Shown here: positions 11,279 to 23,611 of the stretch, one piece after another
How the letters are laid out: the number at the start of each line of letters is the position of its first letter
How positions within the stretch are numbered: position 1 is the stretch's first letter
NCBI GenBank assembly: GCA_946902875.1
Contig: OX336336.1
Location: 1,768,545-1,832,544 of the forward strand
Reading direction: 5' to 3'
Length of the DNA: 64,000 nucleotides
Source: Nematopogon swammerdamellus
Lineage: Eukaryota; Arthropoda; Insecta; Lepidoptera; Adelidae
Program-made: the position numbers and the translations under genes
Notes under the pieces: generated by a model
Told to the model about the DNA's origin: nothing
Seen by the model: only the letters and a program-made list of their open reading frames with translations
The model's database searches: none

Positions 11279-11465
11279 CAGCCTCGGTATTTCAGTGGTA
11301 CGACCGATCGACCGCCCTGAGCGCGGTCAGAACTTAGGTGGGTGACCGTTGAGGCTGACTGTGGTTCCGTAATACATTACATGCACGTAAAACTGTAGGT
11401 CCTTTCCCTTCTTACCTTACTAGGGTCGAGCACCTTTGCTCCAGGTCCAGCAGGTTTTTGCAAGA
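11279..11465 (+). mobile_element. 5S-headed SINE (family A), 3' truncated or rearranged
   Basis: Starts CAGCCTCGGTATTTCAGTGG, contains GAGCGCGGTCAGAACTTAGG and GTGGGTGACCG, then the AACTGTAGGTCCTTTCCC junction. The tail differs from other copies after GGGTCGAGCACC. Confidence 0.65.
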
Positions 11466-12127
11466 ACTTCATCCGCTTTTTTTATTATAATGGGCTTAAA
11501 ATAGAATAATTTATTCATATCAGTACATTGATGTAAAACTGAATGGACACTATATGTTATTGTTATTGTTATTGTTTATTTAGCCTCTATTGACAGTACT
11601 GCCAATAGAGGCGCTCAGATTTGTCATAGGTATTTACATTGTAACATTCCGCCAGTATCTATCACAGCGAAGAAGAACTGACAAGAAACTTCACTGGCGT
11701 TTTTTTACAGATATGATTAATATTTAGTTTGTGGAATAGTATAGAGCGGACTCAAACATTCTAACGATTGTATTGATTCAATCAAACTTTCTCACTGAGC
11801 AGATTTGAGCGAACGTCAATGCGCAAAAGGTTAGGTACATGCTTCTCTGTCCAAAATCAATTCCCATATTAACTTCATTACAGCGTGTAACTAGGGTTAA
11901 TTGTGTGTTTGACCTCAACCAGATTCTCTCCTTGCTACAAATTGTACACGTGGAGTGGAACGAGAGGTGACGGCTTTCGAAGCACCTTGCCCCTTGTAGT
12001 TCCACCACAATTCGCACTGATTCATACCACCTGCTCAAACACAGCGCTACCAGAAACAATATATGTATTATGAAAAATTCTCCGAATTTTCCACGACTGT
12101 ATTATAAAAATCGATATTTTAAAACTA
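11466..12127. other. No gene seen
   Basis: Contains a short hairpin at about 11583-11613 (GCCTCTATTG, a spacer with GACAGTAC, then CAATAGAGGC). Otherwise no coding or repeat signal that I can name. Confidence 0.35.
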
Positions 12128-12412
12128 TCTTTCAATATTCGGCTGTGTAAGCATGGACGGTTCTATAAATCGTTTCTTTGTCGCACCGCTAGAGTTTGGA
12201 ACTGTCTTCCGGCGAGTGTATTTCGTGAATCCTTTAACCTGGGTATCTTCTGTCAAGCGTCGTATTAACGGGCTAGACAGCCTAGCAACAGTCCGCAAAT
12301 CTGCTGGCATGGCACCTAACTGAGCGTGGTTTCGCGAGGAGAGGTGATTTTGGCTCTGTCGACTGAACCATTGGTCTCTCGGCACAGCCAACCATGCCGG
12401 TTTACATAAAAA
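12128..12412 (+). pseudogene. LINE-C ORF2 C-terminus and 3' tail
   Basis: Plus-strand copy of the family seen at 20.98-21.49 kb: remnants of the R-x-ARVWN-x-LPA block, then the tail GAGGTGATTTTGGCTCTGTC to GCCGGTTTACATAAAAAA. Frames are broken. Confidence 0.65.
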
Positions 12413-12799
12413 AATGGAAACACGTTAAATTAATAAAAATACGTTTATTGCACAACTTCAAGAAAGAGTGTATACATACATATACATACTGTATACATAC
12501 CTATACAGTCTGATGTATACATTCGTCTCTACGTGTTCATGGCTCGTCTATTGACTATGATTAATTGAAACTGATTCTAATTTAGCACTGACGTCATGGA
12601 TACAGCTGCTAAGTGTATATAAAATGTTCGCGCTAGAAATGCGCCATTTAGTGAGAAAACCAACGAAACATCTAGGCATAAAAAACACAAAATGTTTTGC
12701 GTAACACAATTCTCTAATATTAAATTGCCTTTATGGATACAAAAGCAACATTTTCTTTGACAACGTTTCAAGGACAAGGTTTGTCGAATACAGTTCGTC

Positions 12800-13160
12800 T
12801 TTTTCGCTCAGTTCAGTGTAGCGCGCAGTACCAACTGAAAGCACTGCCTTGACAAGGACACCTAGTTCAGGTGCGATAGGCTGACATTACGGGTGTAGTA
12901 AATGAGGTACAGCTTGGCAAAAAAGAGTCTGCCAAAAATGAGGGCGCCACTATCACACTGTAGCAACCCAAGTAACAAGCACCCACGTAACAAGCTCGTT
13001 GTACATATACTATCAATCATATACGGCCCAAGTACAGACATAGACATGAATATGACAGCAACAAAGTAGTGTTGCCATTACAAAAAGAAATAGTTTCTTC
13101 TGTCACCACGGCAAACTCTTTTTTGCCAAGCTGTACCAGACTGTTTTCCATAAAAAAAAA
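12800..13160 (+). repeat. Tail-A retroposon split by a MITE
   Basis: Left half GTTCAGTGTAGCGCGCAGTA to GGTGTAGTAAATGA, right half AGACTGTTTTCCATAAAAAA, with a 232-bp TIR element between them. Confidence 0.65.
12906..13137. mobile_element. 232-bp MITE with 28-bp terminal inverted repeats
   Basis: The arms 12906-12933 and 13110-13137 are inverted copies with one mismatch; the ends read GGTACAGCTTGGCAAAAAAG. It is inserted in a tail-A retroposon. Confidence 0.8.
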
Positions 13161-13224
13161 AACAATCAGAAAGACAAACAGTCAAAGCTAAACAACCAAA
13201 AGCCTCGCCAAAAGCAAACGGTTG

Positions 13225-13320
13225 AATAAATTATAATGAGACATAAAATAAAATAATAAATAATAAAATAAAAAATAATAAAATAATAAATCAGAAACAT
13301 AAAATAAAATAATAAACCAA
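13225..13320. repeat. AAATAATA-type simple repeat
   Basis: Low-complexity run of AAAATAATAAAT variants. Confidence 0.8.
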
Positions 13321-13655
13321 CCGATCCAGGATTCGTTTAGACAAGAACTGACTGAATTATCTCAGACGAACTACGCCACAAAACGAGCGCTATTGAAGAA
13401 TAATACACCACAAATCACAATAGTGTTGCTCTGGCATGTTTTGGCAGCGTCGGCGGCAGCCGGGGAGTAGTACAATGAGACCATCTTCGCCCACATACCG
13501 TCAATAAAGGCTAAATTGTCTGCTAAGGAGTTCTCTGAAGCATTAGATCACTGTATAAATAGATGTCGAATAATTGCCCCAGTCGGGTCACGACGCTTCA
13601 CGCAGCAACAGACAGAAGGATGGACGTGTAGACACGACACGACACGACTTATTAT

Positions 13656-13970
13656 CGGGGTTGCCAAATAGTTCAGTTGCAAAAAACGGGCATTTTTAAG
13701 GTACAAATGTTAAAGAAAAAAATAAAGTTGATTTTATGTACAAAATTTTTCATGGCCTCTACTTTTGAAAATGGATGGGAGATCGAACTTACTGCAAAAT
13801 CGAAGAACACAGTAACATTAATTATATAATGCTCTGAAAAAGTAAATATTTGCGTTATATGAAGAAAAAACCGGACGTTTTGGTGTCCGGGTTTTTTATA
13901 ATTTTGGAGACCGGACACAAGCCTCAAAAACCGGCCTGTCCGGTCCAAAACCGGACATCTGACAACCCTG
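13656..13970. mobile_element. hAT-like MITE (CAGGGTTGYCA ends)
   Basis: The right end inverted reads CAGGGTTGTCAGATGTCCGG and the left end CGGGGTTGCCAAATAG. The flanking octamers match at only five positions. The interior carries repeated CCGGAC motifs. It resembles the element at 20291-20495. Confidence 0.55.
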
Positions 13971-14084
13971 ATTTATATGCATTACAGATAGATAGATACC
14001 GTACAATGAGGCAAGGTCGCGGTCACGAGGTGTCGCTCTTATATATACTAATTACATGTATATTTTGCTATGCGTATGCCAGTA

Positions 14085-14215
14085 TGCTTATGCGGGTCCT
14101 CTCCTTTGTCCCTCCGGAAGGACTCCTTCTCGTAGGTGATATTGGCTCGTCGGAGCATGTTCTCTAGTTACTCACCCTTTCCGACGATCGCCTATAAATA
14201 ACGAATTACATAAAA
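14085..14215 (+). repeat. SINE-B 3' tail fragment
   Basis: GGTGATATTGGCTCGTCGGA through to a TTACATAAAAAAA end, a match to the SINE-B tail. Confidence 0.55.
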
Positions 14216-15602
14216 AAATTAAAGAAAATGCCTTCAAGAATTGGATCACTAGGGGGAAAATACCCTCGTACAACGTCACAACACGCCGCGCAACGAGTCT
14301 ACGTGCCGAGTGCAATGTTGCGAGAAAGTTTCACTCAACATAGTGCGGCGTTTTTCAATGGAAACGGATACCGGTATCAGTGGATACAAAACGAGGTGAT
14401 CAGTTTCCAATTCAATCTGATCCCGGGATCCGTGGAGACAACCCCGCATTTACATGGCAATAGGAACATTTCGGGGGCGACATCTCCACTGGTGTTTAGA
14501 AAGAACAAGTTCCAAGATGTTCCTCGTAATTTACACCGTAGACGTCATATACCACGCACAAAATACCGGTTGCGGTGTGATAGTCTTACGACTAATACAT
14601 TTTTTCCTTCGAAGATTCCAGAGGTACAAGTTCCCCCCTGCCCCCTGGTAAATGCAAGCAGTTATTCAATATCTTCTATTTCCTATCAAGGTTGCTCAAT
14701 GCATACTTACAGCAGCTATAAGCAACATGAATAGCTTTTAGGATTACCAGGAAAACTAGAAATTTCCATATTCCCCCAGGTGGCTTTAATTATATAAAAT
14801 AATTCATTCTAATTAACTGATGCCCGTATTTTACGAACGTTTTACGAAAGCTTCTAGGAAGGGCTGTCCACGCCCGAGGGAGGGTGGAGGAAATTTTTCC
14901 ATTGTGTCAAATTACGTTTGACCTCAGGGCGGGGGCGTCATGTGCTCGACCAGCACGTCACGCGAGAGATGACGTCACACTTGCGGTGACATTTGGAAAG
15001 GACACAATACTCGGCAATTTGCCGCCCATTCATAGTAAATTTTGAATAGAAGTAGACGCATTCACAAAATGTCAAGTTTTTCATTGTCAAAGTCAGTCAA
15101 AGATATACAAATTGCATCAAACGGATACGGCGCTAGTACAGCCTACAAAATACTGGGATGATGTATCTCAGACAGATCATTGAGAGATATCGGGGAAATA
15201 TCTTTAACACATTTACCCAATTCCGATTGAAAGAAATCAGATCTGCGAAAGATTACAAAGAGTGAGAAAGAAAATATTCAGCAGATAAGGAATCCCCAAT
15301 ATGGAGTCAGCTCACATTAGGAATTCGAATATCGAGTGATACGGGTCCAACGGTTTATAGATACCCAACTACCGACCTATCTAAATGGATGTCGACCTCT
15401 CTAGGTGGAGAGCAGGTTGCGCCGAACCATATGTCATGCACACTGTGCGTCATCCATCGTGGCTGTTCTTTGGCATATGCGATTTTCCTATGCCTGTTCG
15501 TTCAGACATATCGATGCGTTTAGGTAATATTTAAATGAACTTCTTTGGTAAGTTAATTACATACAGAAGGAACATACGAAGAAGAATTAATAAAATAATA
15601 AA
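14216..15602. other. No convincing gene
   Basis: A 168-codon plus-strand frame (14228-14734) overlaps a second frame, has no domain I recognise and no splice context. The stretch 14870-15020 is GC-rich with several TGACGTCA-like motifs. I cannot assign a function. Confidence 0.3.
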
Positions 15603-15880
15603 AAAAACCGGTCAAGTGCGAGTCAGAATCCTATGTTTCCGCACAACAAAAAAGAAAAAAAAAACACATTTCTTGAATGTGCCCCCCCCCCCCCTTAATT
15701 TTTGATATTTTCTATGTTTTTTTTTTTTTATAACCACCATTATAATTAACACATTCTGTGAAAATTTCTACGGCGGACCTATTACGGTTCCAAAGATACA
15801 GCAGTAGGACAGACAGACAGACAGACGGCGCGGCGTAGGCTTAGTAATAGGCTTCCGTACGGGATACGGAAACCTGAAAA
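15603..15880 (+). repeat. Family G retroposon, full-length-like
   Basis: Starts CCGGTCAAGTGCGAGTCAGA, includes a run of about 15 C, and ends with the CTATTACGGTTCC, GACAGACAG and GGCTTCCGTAC blocks. Confidence 0.7.
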
Positions 15881-16394
15881 CAGATAAGAGTAAACCTCAT
15901 CTCTCATGTGTAGCTTGAAAGAATTTTCAATATTGATGACGTGCAAGAACGCTGACTGCATTGCTAGCTCGCTCCTATTGTCTCCTTCCTAATGCAATTA
16001 TGCAGGGATGACTGTACGTGTTGTTGATTCTTCAATTAGAATCGTTTACAATCAATACTTAACTCATATCGACATAAATGTATGGTCAGAGCTAACATTT
16101 CGTATTTTTTGCGTCAGGTTGTTCATTGAGACCTTTGAACATCGTCGTTGGTGGGACGAAACAAAGGAAGATGGATGGATGGAACATCTTTACATATACA
16201 ATTTTGTAAACCAAGCAGATAACCTGTTCATCGTTGGTTAATAATTCGTTATCGACTGTGTTGGCGAATTCATTGCCAACAAACAAATACTACGTCGGCT
16301 CGAACAAATCTTCGTCTACATTCGTGTGACATGTTTCAATTTAATTTATTGGCGAATCCGAATGACTCAAATCCCAGCGCACACCTTCGTCCGA

Positions 16395-17625
16395 GGTATG
16401 TATGTATGTATGTATTTACATGTATATATTCTTGATTGAACCCCAATTTATACAAATTAGGCACAATAGGCGAGCTTAATGCTGCGAGGCATTCTATTCT
16501 AACTAACCCTTGGGATGTGGGAGAAGTACATGCAGGCGAACAAGAATAGTTTGTGGCAATATATTAGTAGACTGTAAAGAAATATGTATGATATACTACA
16601 AACAAAGGCTGGTGTTTCCAATAAGTACACCTTAATTTCAACTAGCTGGTATGACAGGAGTGTAGTTCAGGCTTTTGCGATTCTAAAGATGTAATTTATA
16701 TTCTGCGGAAAATAGTAGTTTCGGAGAAAAAAAATTTAACGATACTTTTTTCCGTTTCTGCGACTTTGTCACACTCACTCGCTTGCTTTACACATACGCT
16801 TACTTACTACTAAAAGTGACAAGGTACCACCCGGGACTTTGAGTAAATATAATAATTTGAAGTGTGTTTCGTACAGAATGGTATAGATAAGGTGTGTGTT
16901 GCCATATAGACAACATTTGAAAGGACAACGGGGTAATTTAACATACTTTGCGGAAAAACTAAATCCACCACCCCGACATAACCCGATAGTGTGGCTATTC
17001 CCTAGAGTGATTTTATAAGCGGGAGAAGAGGCAATCCTAAGTCGCAAAATTGTACGTTTTTATTTTTGACACCAGTTTTGATTTCCGCAGGCTAAGACTT
17101 TTCCAATAGCAGTGTTTTGTGGTCCTTTATGCTCCTGTATTTTTTTACGAGGTGTACGTTTTGGAAACCCGCCCGCACACAAATCAATCATCAATCAATA
17201 AATACTAATAATAAATCTGTAAGGGATGGTCATGGAGTAAGTTACTTTGTTTTTTGAGATATTGCGTTTGTAGACTCTTTGTATGATACTAAAACTAAAT
17301 TGACGACTTTTAGAAATATTTTCTGTATGTATGTTTGTATGTATGTTCCTCCATAACTCTTAAACCGATCATCCGAATTCGATTAAACTTAATACAAGCA
17401 CATATAACTTTACGCGACACAGGATAGGCCAAATAAAATTCACTTCTGGTTAAGCTAAGATGTGGCTCTAATACAAATTGCATTGTTACTCGCGCCGAAA
17501 TTCTTCTTTTTAAATACGAATTTCACGCGAGGGAAGCTGCGGGCAAAAGCTAGTACTACATAAATACTTTAATACGCATATTATATGTATATAATATACT
17601 TATATTATGTACATTAATCATGGGT
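16395..17625 (+). repeat. Repeat D copy split by an RTE-like insertion
   Basis: Repeat D sequence (16395-16604) resumes at 17554 with ACTACATAAATACTTTAA. In the 0.5-1.9 kb copy the two parts are contiguous. The 0.95 kb insert ends with the family F tail. Confidence 0.65.
17185..17553 (+). repeat. RTE-like 3' end (family F)
   Basis: From TCTGTAAGGGATGGTCATGG through ACTCTTAAACCGATCATCCG to GAAGCTGCGGGCAAAAGCTA. Closely matches 23715-24118. Confidence 0.7.
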
Positions 17626-17919
17626 ATGTTATGTATCAAGACCTAACAAAGCGCAACTGACATCTAACTAAAAGCGAGTAATTCGCGTTCGCTGCACGCT
17701 CAGCGTTATCTTTCGTGACGAGTTCATTCGGTTCTGTTTATTGCGATCTTACTGTCCCACTCTAACAATCTAGCTAGACGTTGTCGTCGTGGAGACAGCC
17801 TAGCAACTAGCAAGTAATGCCCCTATAAATTTTGCTTCTTAGTACAGGAGTGAAGGCGAGTCATAAGACATTTATTGATGCTATCACAGCATACATTATT
17901 TCCCCCCAAAGTTCAGTCT

Positions 17920-18068
17920 CGGGTTCTTCAATAGAGGAGTGAACGGGCAGCTATCAGGCCGGCATGGCGTTCGCAACCCCCGCATTGGACCGAATATCCG
18001 TGGCCGTTGTTAGACACTTTACGGATGGCTGGGTGCCACATGTCGCGCTTTCTATAAAAAAAAAGCAT
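17920..18068 (-). repeat. Family I retroposon 3' end
   Basis: Minus strand: AGAAAGCGCGACATGTGGCA, TGTCTAACAACGGCCACGG, GCCATGCCGGCCTGATAGC. Other copies at 27075-27215, 47608-47765, 58265-58410 and 59775-59915. Confidence 0.65.
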
Positions 18069-18119
18069 GACCCATATTATTATAATACATTGCTTCAATT
18101 CTTCTAGTACCGACCGAGT

Positions 18120-18335
18120 TGCTTGCCCTCTTACCAGGTGATGTGGTGATCAAAATGTAGCCGACTAGGTTGATACCACCCTACTGGACGAAATATTAAA
18201 AACCTCGGCTGAGTAGACCCAGCGATTCAAAGGGTAATCTCGTTATGGCACTTTCTCAGCTATGACATTGGCTGGTCGGAGCACGTGGTCTGACTACTCT
18301 GACTTAGCCATCGTCGGATTAAATAAAATCCAACA
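18120..18335 (+). repeat. SINE-B copy, diverged
   Basis: Carries the GTAGCCGACTAGGTTGATAC core and the ACATTGGCTGGTCGGAGCAC tail. Confidence 0.55.
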
Positions 18336-19454
18336 CGAAGGATATTACGAAGAAAGAAAGAAGAAAGAAAGAGCTTGGTAAGACATTTTCCTGTGAACTT
18401 ATCTATATTTGTCGACTTAAACTAAGCACGTATCTTTCGAAGAATTCGTTTGAAAGGAAAAACAACAAGATGTAATGAGTTTGTGCTGCTCACAACCCGG
18501 GCACCAGATATAATACCCCTCCCGACCCAATCCTAACTAAATCCGAGGTCCAGTCCGAAGCTGGTAACTGACATACGTGTAATGGAAACGTAATGAAACA
18601 CGTAACCGCCTGACAATCCAGTTTTCGTGACGCAAATTAATTTCGGAGGCACGCGCGCAAACATATTCTCCTGTTCTATTTGTATCTGTATGTTCTATGT
18701 TCTCTGTCATCGGCCGCGTAAGAAATTGCGACTCGGTTATATAAGTGCATGTGACTTATTTTCATTTTAAACGACGTAATTTAGTCCGAGCGAAAAGCAA
18801 CGACCGAACGACGAGAAGGCAAATACATACTATGAGTACGATCAAACGATAATATTTTACAAACGTCGACTGTATAATATGTGACTCATGAAATTAACTC
18901 TAAGAACAACGACACTAAGAAAGAAAGGTTTGCGATAGTTTAAAAAGAAAATACTAAGAAGTACCACAGGACAGGGAGTCCAAACGTAGGATTGAAAAAG
19001 CAAAAAACCTAAGAGACAAAATGTTCGACGTTCTCTAGTGTCCAAGAATTCGGTATACATAGATACTTTCACATTGATTGTAAGAAGAAAGGCAAACCTT
19101 ACAATGAAACAGCGGCTACAATACACTACCAATTACCACCATTTCATACTCTTTTACAAGCACCGGGCGTCAGATGGTGTCAGTACTATAGAATACGGAG
19201 AAAGTATCGTCGCGACTCGTCTGATGTAAGACCGGGTGTTGAACAAGCGAGGAAGAAAATTATTGAAAACCGGACAAGCCGACAGGTTCGAAAAGCCTAA
19301 AAGGGCAGTGGCTATCGAAAGCGAAATGCCGAGGTGTGGCTGGAGATTGTCAGAATTTGATAAGGAAGCGACAAACCGATGCAGAGAGCGAATTTGCAAG
19401 TTCCCTTCAGTGTGCAAGATCTCGATACATTCAATCATAGAGTATAAGAGCACT
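18336..19454. other. No gene seen
   Basis: Overlapping frames on both strands at 18857-19453 show no domain. Sequence is mixed, with an AAGAAAG run at 18340-18370. Confidence 0.35.
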
Positions 19455-19710
19455 AACTTCTCTCCGACCAGCCAATATTACCTCCAAAATGGTGCCGTTA
19501 CGGAGACTTCTCTTCGGGTTGCTGGCTATACTGAACTTTATTTATTTATTTATTTACTAAAACACAACTAAAGGAGAACACAGTTAAGCAAGGCTGCTAT
19601 GCGGCCATTTCTCGTCCAGTACGCCGGCGGCGGTACCAACTGAGTCGTAAGCCGTTTTCATGATACCCTCTACGGCACTTCCGTAGAGGGTATGATGGAA
19701 ACATCATGAA
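19455..19710 (-). repeat. SINE-B copy and adjacent short hairpin
   Basis: Minus-strand SINE-B tail and core (CCAGCCAATATTACC, GCTGCTATGCGGCCAT) with a TTTATTTATT insert. Next to it, 19665-19705 holds CATGATACCCTCTACGG and its near-complement separated by five bases. Confidence 0.55.
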
Positions 19711-20290
19711 TTATTGTGTTCAGCTCTTCGTATTTTGTTTCGACCTTCTAATTTCGAATAAATACGTATGTAGCCGAATAAAGACGTGATTTTTTTTAAC
19801 AAAAACAGCTCACGCTCTCTCTAGCTTCCAGCTTGTCCTGCGCCTGCTTCGTCGGGTAGTTATCAATCAGCCACGCGGCTGCAAGGATCTGGGTGGGCGA
19901 CTGAGGGGCGAGGCGAGAGACGGCGGCTATCAGGTTTCTGTCGAGTGGTGGAGGTGGACTTGATTGAAGCCGAGACCGCTAATATTGCATTTTTATGTAT
20001 GTGGAGCGTTCTCGTCTTCTAAGGCTGTTTCATTAGCAACAGGCCGTCACACTAATTATTACGTTGAAAAAATGCGCCCGCGAGCCGGTCGCGTAGAGTC
20101 CACTCCACGGAGGAAGTAGTTAAGAGGAGTTATGCTAAGCGAACAGGGTACGTAGCAACAGGGGACATAGGTCAAAAATATATGTATATATAAATTGGCG
20201 TGGCGTTACGTCGTCAGTGGCGTTGGTCATGCGACCATTGGTCACGCGCGGTCCAGCGCATACAGTTAAATAGTGCGTTATTGGTGGTCT
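19711..20290. other. No gene seen
   Basis: No domain-bearing frame and no repeat boundary recognised. Confidence 0.35.
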
Positions 20291-20495
20291 CAGGGTTGCC
20301 AGATGGTCCAGATTATAAAAGAGGATTTTTTCACCAAAGGGTCCCCTTTGGTTTAGTTGATTTTTCGGGTAAAACTTTTACGAAAAATCTATCCCCCCTT
20401 TGTTTTGTCCGCGGAAGTTTAAAACTTTTCCGCGGACAAGACTTCAAAAAAAAAAGAGGACTGTCCGCGGTAAAAGCCGACACCTGGCAACCCTG
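20291..20495. mobile_element. 205-bp hAT-like MITE
   Basis: Ends CAGGGTTGCCAGATGGTCC and, inverted, CAGGGTTGCCAGGTGTCGG. The interior contains a hairpin (TTGTCCGCGGAAGTTT with its complement). The flanking 8 bp do not match, so the insertion is old or the ends misjudged. Confidence 0.65.
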
Positions 20496-20974
20496 TGGAC
20501 TTTGAAGTCGGACCTCACCCAGCTACTCACCGCACATGTTTTGGTAGATATTATAGCTAGCAGCAACTCCTCTCACTCTCTCCTCTTCGTCCGTGGGCTA
20601 CTCTATCTCAGCTAGTGTCCGGCGTCTCCGGCGCCGAAGGTCAGCCACCGACCTTATTGCCTTGCGCGAGCGCACCTACCTTGCCGGCCACCACCGCCGC
20701 GCCCCGCCGCCGCCGTGTCGTCGGAGAAACCCGTTGCCGTCGAGTCTACTATCGACAGCCAGTAGGAAGGCTCTCCGCGTGTCTCTGGCTATAGGTAAAT
20801 AGCATTTAAAAACTTGAAACTCTAAAGTAATACTTCAAGTTTAAAAACGGTACCAGATTTCAGCCTACACGAGCTTATGTCCAATGCCAACGTGTCAATT
20901 AAACAGGGTAACAGACAGGTATACATAACTCTTGCTTGCAGAAACTCTGTCAATTCTGTCCATATTTAATACTT
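20496..20974. other. No gene seen
   Basis: A GC-rich stretch at 20590-20790 has short frames without domains. Confidence 0.3.
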
Positions 20975-21493
20975 TTTTTATGTAAACCAGCACAGGGGGC
21001 TGTGCCGAGAGACCAATGGTGCAGTCGACAGCGCTAAAATCACCTCTCCTCGCGAAACCACGCTCAGTTAGGTGCCATGCCAGCAGATTTGCGGACTGTT
21101 GCTAGGCTGTCTAGCCCGTTAATACGACGCTTGAAGACACCCAGGTTAAAGGATTCAGGAAATACACTCGCCGGAAGACAGCTCCACACTCTAGCGGAGC
21201 GATAAAGAAACGATTTACAGAACCGATGGGTTCTCAAAAGCCCAATTTCAACAACAAAAGGGTGCTGAGTCTCTCTGCGACGAGTCATGCGGAGATAGGA
21301 CGGGTGGCAGGGAATAAGGGATGCTAGTTCCGCAGAGCAGCGTCCGTGATAGTATCTGTAAAACAGACTAAGCGAACCCACAAATCGTCTGTGACTCAGG
21401 GACTCCAGACCATCTGTAAGTTTCGGGTCACCAACAAGACGGATGGCTCGGCGCTGTATCGAGTCCAAGGATGCTAGCAGATAATGGGGAAAA
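20975..21493 (-). pseudogene. LINE-C: jockey-like reverse transcriptase C-terminus with 3' end
   Basis: The minus frame ending at 21064 encodes LDSIQRRAIRLVGDP, LSLFYRYYHGRCSAEL, a basic segment, ARVWSCLPASVFPE and FKRRING, the usual end of jockey/CR1-type LINE ORF2. The 3' UTR runs to GGTTTACATAAAAAA at 20975. It is 5' truncated. This is the best-preserved LINE-C copy here. Confidence 0.8.
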
Positions 21494-21740
21494 TACTGTG
21501 AGTCAGTCAGCGTGTATGCGCCCACTGCTGGGCATACGCCGCCTCTCCAATTTTCCTCCAGCCCTCTCGGCGTTAAGCGGTACGGAACGACGCGGCTTAT
21601 GCTTTCCGCCGACAAACTTGGCGTCGTCTTCCTAGCTGGCGGGTGGTCTTCCTACGCTCCATTTTCCTGTCCACGACCGTCGTGCCCAGCCCACTGCCGC
21701 TTGAGCTTAGACATTCGGTGTCCAATATAGACTATTTTAG
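21494..21740 (-). pseudogene. RTE-type LINE C-terminal fragment
   Basis: On the minus strand, pieces of the RTE ORF2 end (AGHDGRGQ-like, GRPPARW-like, QQW-like) in broken frames. It directly abuts the LINE-C copy. Confidence 0.5.
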
Positions 21741-22214
21741 TGCGTCGGCGGATTGCCTCGTTACGCACCATATCGCGTAGCGATATGGTGCGTAATGGCT
21801 CGCTCCATTGCCCGCTGGGCAAGTTTTAATACTGTGGAACTGTGGAATCACGGATTCTATTTATTTTTACACGTGGTTTCAGTTCATAAAAACCTTCCCA
21901 TGTTAATGCTTCCCTTTGGTCGTATCGGTTACACTGAAATGGACGGAAAACATTATTTATACATAGCCCCTTTAACCGAACTATCATAGAGTGCGGTGCT
22001 ACCCATTCGATCGGTTTAAACTGATAGGGATCACAACCTAGTAAGGTCGAACAATGTTAGTATTAAAAAACATAAAACCAAATCTCATTAAAAAAATTAC
22101 CTAGTAAGGTAATGGAGATGTTTTGTGTCTTGAATAAAAGGTATTCTTGTCGTTCTTATACATCTAGCTCAGTCAGAAGAGTTCTAAGTAGAAGGATAAG
22201 CACACACAGGCTGT
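21741..22214. other. No gene; tail-A fragment inside
   Basis: 21840-22010 holds minus-strand tail-A-like sequence (GTTCAGTGTA family remnants, the CGGTTTAAACTG area), strongly diverged. Otherwise nothing recognised. Confidence 0.3.
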
Positions 22215-22222
22215 ACTGTATC

Positions 22223-23180
22223 CAGTGGCGGCTGGTGACTTCAGTGACCGGTAGTGCGCTAAGTACCTACCTACTTAAATACCAAATTTCCCAACACATT
22301 CCCGTCATGTTATTTTAAGATCGGGACTTCCGAATTTTTTAAACGCCTGCGTTTTATTATGTAAGTACCTAGTATGAATATTCTCAAGACACTCAATGTA
22401 TTGCAAAAAACAAGAAAAAAAAATCCAAACAAGTTTTTTAACTTATTTTTAGTACCTTTATGAATACACCCCATAGATCAGAACACTACTGCAGCTTTCA
22501 AAAAGAAAACAGTCCAAAAATACTTTAAAAAAATATATAAAAATAAAAGCATTTGAAAAGTAGGAATTGAACCCGGGATCACCTGATTGTAAAGCCTTGC
22601 CTTTAACCAACGCTTAGGCAAATATCGGCACCACTTAATTCACAGTATCACGTGACAGAAAGCACAAAACCTAACCATATCCCATTTTAAATATTCGCGC
22701 GCTAACGGGTATGTGACATCACATGACAGCGCGCTGACTCTAGGTAGACGGCAAAGAGTTTGTAAGACGGACTTGTGCAAAACGAATCGCTCGCGACGCG
22801 ACGTGTCGCACGCGCGGGTATTCACGATATAGCGTCCTTGTTTGGCGATCGTGCGCCGCACGCAGAACTCCTTTCGGCCCATACTGTTTCTATGAAGTAT
22901 CTTCTGTCTCACGCGCCAGCGGTGTTTTGCCGATCCCCATACATTCAGCATGGGAGACCCGCGTGCGATTTATATTCCGCACGGCGCGCGCGGTTACTCG
23001 CAAAAACGTGCCTTGTGATCTATAAAATAAGGTCGAATTCACATTCGTATTTATTTGGAGTACGATCTTTATGGTTTTAATGTAGTATGTTGTAAGGTAT
23101 TATTTATTTTGAGTGAAGTGAAGACTTCTCGTGGTATGGTAGTGCGGCGCACGAGCGCACTTTAGGACCAGCCGCCAGTG
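22223..23180. mobile_element. Non-autonomous hAT-like element with perfect 8-bp duplication
   Basis: Ends CAGTGGCGGCTGGT and, inverted, CACTGGCGGCTGGT. The flanking 22215-22222 and 23181-23188 are both ACTGTATC. The interior has no transposase, with GC-rich subterminal stretches. Small frames inside are not genes. Confidence 0.85.
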
Positions 23181-23611
23181 ACTGTATCAGCATAGGTTTG
23201 ACAAACTTCAGGAATATAAAGTACCTACTCATTATTAGAAGAAAAAAATCTAAATTTAGTTTTTTTTTTTTTCATACAAAAATTTAAACTTGTAATAAAA
23301 ACTCGATGGACAGTGAGTCTGGGGAGATTTGGCAAAAGTGCCACCGAATATATATTACTAGCGTAACAGTGCTGTCTTGGTCTAGCTAGGGAGTGCAATG
23401 ACCTAGTGCAATCCCCTTTTTCTTTTGATGTCATTGAACTTTTAGTGTTTAGAATATACCTCTACATGCAGTTCAATTCTACTAGGTACGCAACCCCCGG
23501 CCACACCACACCCGGCTGCGCTCGCCGTCACGTAGGATTAACCGTCCACCGAATCTTGATGAAACAACTTTCATGAAAGAGTACTATAAAATCACCGAAT
23601 CTGGGAAAAGG

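Noticed and set aside
14228..14734. 168-codon open reading frame
   Set aside because: No recognisable domain, overlapping frames, no splice or promoter context. Could be chance.
22557..22625. tRNA-like sequence on the minus strand (GGTTCAATTCC B box)
   Set aside because: The T-arm and acceptor stems do not pair, and it lies inside the hAT-like element; at best a worn tRNA-derived fragment.
22640..23080. Opposed open frames of about 100 codons
   Set aside because: They lie inside a non-autonomous hAT-like element and overlap on both strands; GC-rich composition keeps them open.
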